In this document: positions 1 to 10,452 of the stretch, in pieces
How positions within the stretch are numbered: position 1 is the first letter of the stretch
Layout of the letters: the number at the start of each line of letters is the position of its first letter
From: Larix kaempferi
Taxonomy: Eukaryota > Streptophyta > Pinopsida > Pinales > Pinaceae
Reading direction: 5' to 3'
DNA length: 64,000 nucleotides
Assembly (NCBI GenBank): GCA_027924585.1
Contig: BSBM01000870.1
Span: 3,409,001-3,473,000 of the forward strand
The notes under the pieces: generated by a model
Seen by the model: only the letters and a program-made list of their open reading frames with translations
What the model was told of the DNA's origin: nothing
The model's database searches: none
Made by a program: the position numbers and the translations under genes

Positions 1-2700
1 AATATAATTTATTAAAATAAATTATATTTAATGATGTGATATATATTTATATCATTTTAATTTATTAAATAATGAAAATTTTAAATTCAATTTAATTTTT
101 AGGAATTAATAAATTATAAATTTTAATTTATTATTAATATTTTGGTCTATTTGATTTTAAAAAGGAAATGAGTCTATACTAAAATAGCTTTAAGAGAAGC
201 ATTCCTAAATCATCATAGTTATGGTGAGATAAAATATTAGGAAAGTGAGTATCATGACACATGTTTCGAAATTATGTTTTAATGTGGGTACATATTACAA
301 TGATATATAAATACAATAAAATTATATATATATATATGATCATTTATATTTTTATGGATATTTAATTGTCTAATTTTCTTTCTTGTAAGAGGGTTGAATT
401 TCACATTACTAGATTGGCAATTCATAAGAATGAGTTATCTATAATAACTTTATTCTCTTACAAGTCTTGGAATATCGATGAATTATTAAGGCCCAATAAT
501 AAATAAATATTCATTTTTTTATGTTTTTATTTTCCAAAGTTTTGTGAGAATTATTTTAGGGATGATTCTTGTCACATTCATGAAATGAGGAAGCAAGTGT
601 AATGTCTATAGTGTAGAAGATAATTCTAGTTAATAGACAAGAAATATTCAAGCTTGTCATAGGTGTTGTATATAAGCTTGGATTCGCTGGAATATTGAGA
701 AGATACGTCTCACCAACATACACTAAGAATTCAATAATGGAATTACATTATGGATTCATGTGAATACATTGCTCTATAACAAGCACACCATAGAGGATTT
801 TTTGTTTAGGACTATGGTGGTTGGCTATGTTTGAGAATTGTTCCAAGTTGGTGAGGAAATGTGGGTAGTGTTATACTATAACTCACAGGCTACATGTAGG
901 TGGTTTTCACACATTGAATCCCATAATGCCTATCTATCCTTTTTAGCATTGGGGATAGGAATTCATTTGCCATTTTGTGCTAGTAAATAGAATGAAAGGA
1001 GAATGCAAGTATATCATTATAATGGAAAACTTATTTATGAAGTGGAAAAATATGAGACCTATCTTTCATTAGTTTCAAAGTCACATGATGATAATAAGAA
1101 GGGGGCTCCCAACAGAAAAACTTGAATTGATTCAAATTATAAAATTGATGTCTGATTTTTAAGTTGCCAATATACTAGTGTGCAAATATTCCCTTTTATG
1201 CCTAATTTGAATGTTGAAAGGATAGATATTATGGATGGATAAATATGGAAAATAAGGCATAAAAGGGGACAGGTAAATTAAGATACATATAGAGATAAAA
1301 TTTGATCTAGATTTCCTTCCAAGCACTCATGCTGTATTTCCTCCTTTCATCTAAAGTGAAGTGGTTTTTGATGCGATTTGATCAATTATCTTTATGTTTA
1401 TTTAAATGATGAAAATAATATTTATGGATACAAGTTGGATGTGATCGGAGGATACCAGTTGGAAGTGATTTGGTCTCAAGGTATTGGTGAAAGTATCAAG
1501 GTATTAGTGAAGGTATCAATGAAGGTCTCAGTGAAGGTATCAAGGTATCATGTAACTAAGAGAAAATATATTTCCAACTTTGGCATGATGAGGAGGAGCA
1601 AGGATGTGAGGTGAGGAAATATGTTTCAAATTATATTTTTGCACATTATGTTTTTGTACATCTCAATAGTTAAAAGTTGTATGGTAACAGAGGTTGTAGA
1701 GCGAGTAGAGTTCTCATAGTTCATATCCAAACCTTTTCAGGGGAACCATCCATGTTATTATTTCCAACATATAAGATAGTCAATTAGGCATCTTCGATGA
1801 AGGAATTTTATTAGTGGGCATGTGCAAGCTAAAGAGGGTCACTTTTAGCACGTCAGATGCAATAGAAAACTGAAAAATCAGGCATCCCTCAACTTACATG
1901 GTTTTTTTGAGATACTTACACAATATATATTGCATCAAGTAAAAAATATGAAATGTAGAAAATTGAGTCATGTTTCCGAATATATAAGTTTTAAGTATTG
2001 AAATTTTACATAACTATGTCAAATTTCATGTTTTCTAATAGTCACTTTTTTTTTTGTCAAATGATAAGGTATATGTTTTTGTGGGTGCATCCTTTCAATG
2101 TCTAAATCATGGTTTCGGGCTACAAAAATTGGTAGACATGCGTAGAACCCATAGCACTAGTGCAATGCTATTTTTCCAAAATTAAATGTTTAATTTTTAC
2201 TTTTTTTTTAATTATGTAAGTGATAAAACCTCGAGAATGGTACGTCAAATGTGGGTGCATCCTTTGAAGGTCTTAATGTAGTTATTTTGACTTGGATTTT
2301 TTATAGCATATAGAGGTTGGTGTCTACTAGTGCAACATACAATTTCTTTTAAAATAGTTGTGAAATGAAAACTTACGGAATAAACACTAACAGTATGTTT
2401 TTTTACTTAAGGAGTGATGACACAAGAAAATTAGGAAATAAATAGAAAATCTCAATATTTTTTTTTTAAAATTACATAATTGGAATATGCATAAAAAATT
2501 CTATCTATGCCTAAAATTTCGTCAATAATGGTCATGTATGTCATGCTGTAGAGAGCGGTGAAAAACATGCATATTGAGAAAAATGGTGGAAATGTCTAAT
2601 TAGCTATGGTTTAGTAAATTCCATAGCACAGGTTTGGTAAGTCCGAACCAACCACATATGACTGTGGATGACACGCGGGCGCAGGAGGAGTGGGTTATTA
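1..2700. other. AT-rich intergenic spacer
   Basis: No convincing gene. The stretch is AT-rich with many homopolymer runs and stops in all frames. A short run of imperfect repeats of a GGTATCAAGG/GTGAAGGTATCA type lies near 1490-1555 and produces a small K/V/S-rich reading frame that I regard as chance. Confidence 0.7.
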
Positions 2701-2711
2701 GGTGCTCTAGA

Positions 2712-2755
2712 ACGTGCGCGCGTTATGTTTAAATTCAAATAACGCGGGCGTGCTA
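2712..2755. repeat. GC-rich inverted repeat in AT-rich DNA
   Basis: About 15-nt arms rich in GCGCG and ending in GTTAT / ATAAC flank an AT loop. The flavour resembles the larger inverted repeat at 34006-34079, so both may be relics of one small non-autonomous element family. That link is inference from motif similarity only. Confidence 0.4.
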
Positions 2756-2814
2756 TTATCTTCACAAAATAATGTTTTAAAGTGTTAGGTGGAGATAAAG
2801 GGAGTGGGAGAAAT

Positions 2815-2874
2815 ATGATGATGATGAAGATGATGGTGATGAAGATAATGAAGATGATGATGATGATGATGAAT

Positions 2875-2927
<53 letters not shown>

Positions 2928-3522
2928 GATGAAGATAATGATGATGAAGATAATGATGATGATGATGATGATGATGACGAAGATGATCATGATGATCATG
3001 ATGATGATGAAGATGATGGTGATGATGAAGACAATGAAGATGATGGCGATGACAACCACAACGATGATGATGATGATGATGATGAGGAATATGGAGATGA
3101 CGATGATGATGATAAATATGGAGATGAGGATGATGATGATGATGATGATGAATATGACGATGAGGATGATGAAGATGAAGATGATGGTGATGATGATGAG
3201 AATCATGATGATGATGATGATGATGATAAATAAGAGGATGGCAATGATTATGATCATCATCATAATCATCACCATCCTCTTCTTTATCATCACCATCATC
3301 ATCACCATCATCTTCATCACCATCATCATCTTCATCACCATCATCTTCATCTTCATCAAACTCATCATGATATTCATCATCATCATCTTCATCATCATCA
3401 TCATCCTCATAACCATCTTCTTCATCATCATCGTCATCTCCATCTTCCTCCTCCTCCTCCTCCTCCTCCTTATCATCATCATCATCATCATTGTGGTCAT
3501 CATCACCATCATATTCATCGTA

Positions 3523-3584
<62 letters not shown>

Positions 3585-3636
3585 ATTCATCATCATCATC
3601 ACCATCTTCATCATCATCATCATCTTCATCATGATA

Positions 3637-3666
<30 letters not shown>
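2815..3666. repeat. Palindromic GAT/ATC microsatellite
   Basis: The first half (about 2815-3236) is an interrupted (GAT)n array on the plus strand; the second half (about 3252-3666) is an (ATC)n array. The same interruptions occur in mirror order on both sides: an ACAACCACAACG landmark near 3050 answers an ATTGTGGTCATC landmark near 3490, and a GGAGATGACG landmark near 3090 answers CGTCATCTCC near 3435. The block is therefore an imperfect inverted repeat centred near 3245. The long methionine-rich and isoleucine-rich frames across it are low-complexity translations, not genes. Confidence 0.9.
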
Positions 3667-3667
<1 letters not shown>

Positions 3668-3688
3668 CTCTCTCTTCCCTGGTTTTAA

Positions 3689-3730
<42 letters not shown>

Positions 3731-4326
3731 ACCTCCTCTCCCTCTCCCTAAACTCTCTCCCATCCATAAACATCATACTCTTTCTATCTCTCTGCTACTC
3801 CCCCTAGCCAAAAACCCCCTCCACTCTTTCTCTCTCCCCTCCTCTCCCTAGCCCTTACTAACTTGGGCTCTCTCAATCTCTCTATCTTCCCTACACCTCC
3901 ACCTACTTCTAACCACACCCCCCATATCTCTTTCTTGTTCCCCACAACTAACACCCTCTCCTATCTCTCTCTCTCTCCCTCCCCCCCAACCATTACTAAC
4001 CCCCTCTGTTAGTCTCTCTCTCTCTCTCTCTCCTAATCCCCCCTCCCCTACCACTACATGATGATGATGATGATGATGATGGTCATGGTCATGGTGATGA
4101 TAAAGAAGAGGATGATGATGATGATGATGCCGATGCTGATGATGATTATGATCAATTATCATCATCATCCTCTTCTTTATCATCACCATCATCATCATCA
4201 TCTTCTTCATAACCATCATCTTCATCATCATCATCCTCATCATTATATTCATCCTCATTACCATCTTCATCATCATCACCATCATCTCCATCTTCCTCAT
4301 CATAATCATCATCATCATCATCATCA

Positions 4327-4382
<56 letters not shown>

Positions 4383-5505
4383 TGTTGTGGTTGTCATCAC
4401 CATCATCTTCATCATCTTCATCATCTTCATCGTCGTCGTCATCATCATCATCATCATCATCATCCTCATCATCATCATCATCTTCTTCATCATGATATTC
4501 ATCATCATCATCACCATCATCATCTTCATCATCTTCATCACCATCATCTTCATCTTTATCATCTTCATCATCATCATCATCATCGGCATCACTCTCTCTT
4601 CCCTGGTTTTACACCTCTCTCTCTCTCTATAAACCCCCTCTCCCTCTCCCTAACCTCTCCCCCATCCCAAACCATCCTACTCTTTCTTTCTCTCTACTAC
4701 TTTCCCTATCCCAAAACCCCATCCTCTCTATATCTCTCCCCTCCTCTCCCTAGCCCTTACTAGCCCAGTCTCACTCAGTCTCTCTCTCTTCCCTACACCT
4801 CCACCTACCTCTAACCACACCTCCCATTTCTCTTTTTCTCTCCATACAACTAACACCCTCTCCTCTCTCTCTCTCTCTCTCTCCTTCCCCCCCAACCATT
4901 ATTAACCCGCTCTCTTAGTCTCTCTCTCTCTCTCTTTCCTCCTCGCTAACCCCCATCCTATCCCATTACCCCTAACTAACCCCCCCTCTCTCATTCTCTC
5001 TTCCTTGCTTCTACACCTCTCTCTCTCTTTCCTCCCCCCCCTCTCTCTCTCCCCCCTCTCACTCTCTCCTAATCCCCCCTCCCCTACCACTACATGATGA
5101 TGATGATGATCATCCTCTTCTCTATCATCACCATCATCACCATCATCATCATCCTCATCATCATCTTCATCACCATCATCTTCATCATCATCATAATCCT
5201 CATCACCATCTTCATCATCATCATCGTCATCTCCATATTCATCATCATCATCATCATCAACATCATCGTTGTGGTAGTCATCACCATCATCTTCATTGTA
5301 TTCATCATCACCATCATCTTCATCGTCATCACCATCATGATAATCATCATCATCTTCGTCATCATCACCATCATCATTATATTCATCATCATCATCATCA
5401 TCTTCATCATCATCATCATCATCACCATATTCATCATCATCATCATCACCATCATCATCATCATCTTCATCATGGTCGACATCACTCTCTCTTCCCTGGT
5501 TTTAC

Positions 5506-5542
<37 letters not shown>

Positions 5543-5945
5543 AACTCCCTACCCCTCTCCCTAACCTCTCACCCATCCCTAATCATCCTACTCTTTTTAT
5601 CTCTCTGCTACTCCCCCTATCCCCAAACCCCCTCCTCTCCCTATCCCTTACTAACCCAGGATCACTTAGTCTCTCTCTCTTCCCTACACCTCCACCTACC
5701 TCTAACCACACCTCCCATCTCTCTTTCTCGCTCCCTACAACTAAAACCCTCTCCTCTCTCTCTCTCTCTCTCTCTCCCCCCACCCCAACCATTACTAACC
5801 CCCTTTCTTAGTCTCTCTCTCTCTCTCCCCCTCCCTAACCCCCATCGTAGACCCTTACCCCTAACTAACCCCCCCCTCGTAGCCCCTTACGCCTAACTAA
5901 CCACCCCCCCATCTCTAATCCCTAATCCCCTAACACCAAATCCCT
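3667..5945. repeat. Higher-order repeat of ATC arrays and pyrimidine linkers
   Basis: A composite unit of about 0.9 kb recurs. Each unit has an ATC array (about 4152-4589 and 5112-5482; the first is the arm ending at 3666), then CTCTCTTCCCTGGTTTTA, (CT)n runs, CCCTAGCCCTTACTA, a CTACACCTCCACCTA segment, CCCAACCATTACTAACC, and CCCTACCACTACATGATGATG that restarts a GAT block. The linker start recurs near 3668, 4590 and 5483. The last linker ends in degenerate CCCTAACC-like text before 5945. No gene is supported. Confidence 0.85.
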
Positions 5946-6250
5946 ATTTAACCTCCTTACCCATAGAAACTATTGAATAAGGTTTTGATGATTACAATAA
6001 CGCTAGTGCATTTTAGCATGAAGAAATGCTCTCTCGTTTTGTGCAAGTAGGCGTTATTTAGCCGTGCACCCAACATATTAAATGTCTACGATTTTTTTTA
6101 TGATTAAAGAAACATGCGTGCATTTTGCTTGTCCATAACGCTAGCGCATTATGTGTGTACATCGCTAGAGCATTTTGTCTGTGGAAAAATTCAGTTGAAT
6201 GCTTTTATACCCGAAATCTTGTGTTTTGTCTTCCCGTCTCCCATACAACA
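5946..6250. other. Short spacer with CGCTAGNGCATT repeats
   Basis: A non-coding spacer with three or four loose copies of an AACGCTAGTGCATTTT-like motif (near 6000, 6138 and 6163). Nothing else is recognisable. Confidence 0.5.
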
Positions 6251-6259
6251 GAATACTTC

Positions 6260-6725
6260 ACAGTGAACACTCAAGGCAATTGAGGATGCTCAAGATACTC
6301 TATGTTCACAATCAACAAGATTGAAGAGGATTCTACACTTAGCATTTGGAATTGAGGATTCCACATTCACAATTAGCAAGCTTCCAAAGGACTCTACATT
6401 CACAATTTCAAGCTTCAAGAGGATTCTACATTCACAATTGAAAGCTTCAAGGGGATTTTACATTCACAATGTCAAGCAAGCTTGATGAATCTATATGAAC
6501 ACAATTGAAAAATAATCTACAGTCACTATTGAGCAAGCTTGAAGAATCTATATTCACAAATGAAGAATTTTCTATACTCACAAGTGAGGTAGAAGCTTTA
6601 CTTTCACATTTGAGCAATATTGATGAATCTATATTCACAATTGAGGAAGTATCTATATTGACAATTGAGTAAGATTGAAGAACCTATATATTCACAATTG
6701 AGAAAGAATTTGGATATTTGAATAG
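6260..6725. repeat. Minisatellite of about 30-36 bp units
   Basis: Imperfect tandem units built around GATTCTACATTCACAATT plus a variable GAAGCTTCAAG or GAGCAAGCTTGAAG tail repeat more than ten times. The minus-strand frame across 6447-6638, rich in S, L, N and I, is a translation of these units and is not a gene. Confidence 0.75.
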
Positions 6726-6773
6726 TTGAGCACACCTCTAGAATCTATTTTCTTAGTATTGCTCATTGTGGTC

Positions 6774-7385
6774 ATGGGGAATTTACGCAATCGAAAAAGG
6801 AAATCGGCAAGGAAAGATAAGCCTCAAAAAACCATGGAAGGAGTTAGGGAAAAGAAAATATTGGACATGTGGAATCGAAGGCATTCCATGAAAACTCATC
6901 CAATTCCAACCGTAGATGATGCCATGGTCATTCCTACCCATCCACCTCAAGAAAAATGAAGAAATTCACTAGAGGGGCCCTCAATTTCAACAACATTTGA
7001 TGAACAAGCACCCAACATTTCAATTCCCACATCAAGTCAACCTCAGAATATGGTAGTGAATGACTTGTAGGGTAGTGGTTATACAAATGACAAAGTTAGA
7101 GAGGCATTGAGTGGAGGATTTACAATGGAAGAAGCAAATGTTATGGAGACCGTCCAAGCGAATGAAAGATAAGAGGACCCTATTGAAACACCGGAGCGTC
7201 CTGGTGATGTTGTACATGCTCTAGTTCCAACACCCTTACCTCCATTAGCAACTTCACGCCGAAGAACTCTAAAACGTATATAGGTTGATGAAACTCTCAT
7301 TAGTTCACTTGAAGGTATGTTGTCTAAATGTGCTATTTCTTATCAAACTCGACAAATACTTGATAACTTTTTTGATTCTAAATGT
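6774..7385 (+). pseudogene. Decayed coding exon of unknown function, cut by satellite
   Basis: From the ATG at 6774 one frame runs to 7385 with only four stops: TGA 6957, TAG 7068, TAA 7170 and TAG 7281. The protein begins MGNLRNRKRKSARK, a lysine/arginine-rich segment, and continues through a mixed-composition stretch that looks like real coding sequence. There is no frameshift. Each stop could have come from an R or Q codon by one C-to-T change. GAAG|GTATGT at 7314/7315 is a possible splice donor, but the frame also stays open past it to DNFFDSK, where the 359-bp satellite begins. After the satellite a frame with FFDFDSRTRHSKSG appears near 9100, which could be the continuation. I recognise no domain. 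It may be an exon of a host gene or of a transposon. Confidence 0.5.
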
Positions 7386-9092
7386 TGGAATTCTATGGCC
7401 CCGGTAGGTACCCAGCAGGTGTCCTTGAAGGTCTTTTGGATGCGAGACGAAATGAGCCATAGAATGACGATCGTGGCTCAGATCAACAAACCATCGACTC
7501 CATTGGATTTAAGACATCGGGATAGAACTAGGGGTGCCCATCTCCGCTAGTCCCATGGCCCAGGTGTCATCTTGCAGGCCCATCTTGGAAACTAGGGTTT
7601 TGTTCAGTAAGGGAGTGTGCATTTTTTGCACATGGGGATCAAATTTGCAAAATCATCCACCAGGAACTTATGGATGGCAGTCCTAGCTGGAACCTTCCTA
7701 GACACACTTGCAGGACTCCCCATAACCTAGTTTTGTTGCACAGTTGGAATTATATGCCCCTGGTAGGTACCCAACAGGTGTCCATGAAGGCCTTATGGAT
7801 GCGAGACAGAACGAGCCATAGAATGACGACCGTGGCTCAGATTGACAAACCATCAACTTCATTGGATTCATGACATCAAGATAGTTCTAGGGATACCCCT
7901 CTCCACCAATCTCATGGCCCAAGTGTCATCTTGTAGGCACATCTTGGAAACTAGGGTTTTGCTCAGTAAGCACTCAGTAAGGGAGTGTGCAATTTTTTGC
8001 ACACGGGGGTCAAATTTGCAAAATAATCCACCAGGCACTTATGGATAGTGTTCCCAGCTGGAACCTTCCTAGACACACTTGTAGGACTCACCGAAACCCA
8101 GTTTTGTTGCACAGTTGGAATTCTATGCCCCTGGTAGGTACCCAGTAGGTGTCCTTGAAGGCCTTTTGGATGTGAGATGAAACGACCCATAGAATGATAA
8201 CAGTGGCTCGGATATACAAATCGTAGAATCCATTTATTTTAGGACATCAGGATAGTTCTAGGGGTTCCCCTCTCTGTCGGTCCCATGGCCCAGGTCCCAT
8301 CTTGTAGGCCCATCTTGGAAACTAGGGTTTTGCTCAGTAAGGGTGTGTGCTTTTTTTGCACACGGGGGTCATATTAGAAAAATAATCCACTGGGAACTTA
8401 TGGCTAGCATTCCCAGCTGGAACCTTCCTATACACACTTGCAGGACTCCCTAGAACCCAGTTTTGTTGCATGGTTGGAATTCTATGCCCCCGATAGGTAC
8501 CCAACAGGTATCCCTGAAGGCCTTTTGGATGCGAGACAGAATGAGCCATAGAATGATGACCGTGGCTCGGATCTAAAAACTATCGAATCTATTGGATTCA
8601 AGACATCGGGATAATGCTTGGGGTTCCCCTCTCTACCGATCCCATGGCCCAAGTGTCATCTTGTAGGTCCATTTTGGAAACGAGGATTTTTCTTAGTAAG
8701 GCAGTGTGCAATTTTTACACATTGGAGTCAAATTTGCAAGATCATCCACTGGACACTTATGGCTAGTGTTCCCAGCTGGAACCTTCCTAGACACACTTGC
8801 AGGACTGCCTGGAACCCAATTTTGTTGCATGGTTGGAATTCTATGCCCCCGGTAGGTATCCAATAGGTGTCCATGAAGGCCTTTTGGATGTGAGACAGAA
8901 CGAGCCATAGAATGACGACCGTGGTTCAGATCGACAAACTGTCGACTCCGTTGGATTATGGACATCGAGATATTGCTAGGGGTGCCCCTCTCCATCAGTC
9001 CCATGGCTCATGTGTCATCTTGTAGGTCCATTTTCGAAACTAGGGTTTCGATCAGTAAGGGAGTGTGCAATTTTTGCACATGGGGGTCAACT
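7386..9092. repeat. ~359-bp satellite, about 4.7 tandem copies
   Basis: Monomers begin at TTGGAATTCTATGCCCC-type sequence at 7386, 7744, 8115, 8474 and 8833, giving intervals of 358, 371, 359 and 359 bp; the fifth is partial. Each carries GGTAGGTACCCAGCAGG, ATAGAATGACGACCGTGG, CAAGACATCGGGAT, ACTAGGGTTTTGCTCAGTAA and CTGGAACCTTCCTAGACAC landmarks. The short frames seen on both strands repeat from unit to unit and are not genes. The same family, strongly diverged, occurs at 54.2 and 60.2 kb. Confidence 0.92.
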
Positions 9093-10452
9093 TTGAATTT
9101 TTTTGATTTTGATTCTAGAACTAGACATTCAAAGAGTGGAAATCAAACCTACCACACTACACCCTTGGTAGATTTCTATGTCCTTAGTGTGCCATGTCAT
9201 TTAAAAACTCCTTAGTGTTCCACTATATTTGGATTTTGAGTAATTAATGTCATTTTTAAGAATTCAAATTTACAAATAAAAAATGGAGGCAATGTTTCAT
9301 CGATGATATAGCTCTGATGCTTGCTAGCTTTGTTAGATCAAAGTCACCATGAAACTTTGCCACTATCAAGCTATGGGGGAATACTTTCCAAATCACAATG
9401 AACAACCATTACATCATCGTTTGTATCAATCAAGAACATTCAATTTTAAATACATTTTCATATGAGGATAATCCATCCTTTTTACAAACATAGAACCATG
9501 AACATCTTATTTTCCTTCATCAAAACAACATTATCAAGGAATATCATTAAACTAGTTAGGTATTTCATTTTCCATGGATTCTGTATGATAACTTTTGTAT
9601 TATGACAAGTGGAAAATGGACATATGAAAGAGGTAAAGGACAAACTAGGGTATTACATACTATGGTTTAGTAAGGATAGGGTTTATATCTTCAATGATTT
9701 TATGAGAGTGAATTCATGACCAACTATTGGTTAGCATATTGGAACAAACTAGGGTATATTTGTTACATATATTTGACCATATGTACATGAAGGCCCAATG
9801 AATTTTATTACACTTTACTCCATGCATTCCTTTCCATTGTACTTGATACTTTGCCATTGTTTTTAGCATGCTAGAGTAGGCATAGGTCAACCGAACTGCA
9901 TAGATGCTTTTGTACCTAGCGTTTGATGAAATACAGTAGCGTTGATGAAATGTGTAGCATCTATTAGACTTCCTCTTAGTTTCTGAAAATGTCATAGGAT
10001 TACATTTATGATATGCATAGCATGCTACTATTATGACAGAGGTTATTCAAACATATTTTGACTTATTTCATGCATGTGCTAAGTTCATTGAACTGTTGAA
10101 AGATATTACTAGTTTTTTCCATTAAGATAATGTTTTCATAACACAATGATGAGATGTTACTTGATCAATGCAATAAATGTAAGAGAATAGATATTGCTTA
10201 AAATGTAATTATATAAATTTCAATAGCATAATTTATCAATTTGTGGTTCAGAGATAAATCATCACAAGCGCAAGTGGAAACTCGAGAGAGAATATGGAAT
10301 AAATTGTATCATGCATTGATAGTCAAACGTTTGTAATACAAAATATGGCAGTGTATCCAGCCCTCAAATGTCCTGTCAATGTAAATCTATCCCTAAGTAC
10401 AACAATGTGTACATGTACATGTCAAAATACATATACACAAGACTACACAACA
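9093..10452. other. Spacer after the satellite
   Basis: The first ~120 bp carry an open plus-strand frame (about 9095-9215, with FFDFDSRTRHSKSG) that may be the far side of the exon interrupted by the satellite. The remainder is AT-rich with no coding signal. The right part would be the 3' flank of the minus-strand gene that ends at 10453. Confidence 0.5.

Noticed and set aside
2604-5543. Methionine-, isoleucine- and histidine-rich frames on both strands
   Set aside because: Translations of GAT/ATC repeats, where three of six frames have no possible stop.
5830-5945. Telomere-like CCCTAACC text
   Set aside because: Units are irregular and never form a run of CCCTAAA; better explained as degenerate linker of the pyrimidine-rich repeat.
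7317-9215. Short frames repeated along the satellite
   Set aside because: Each recurs once per monomer on both strands and varies with satellite drift; only the pre-array part (to 7385) was kept as exon.
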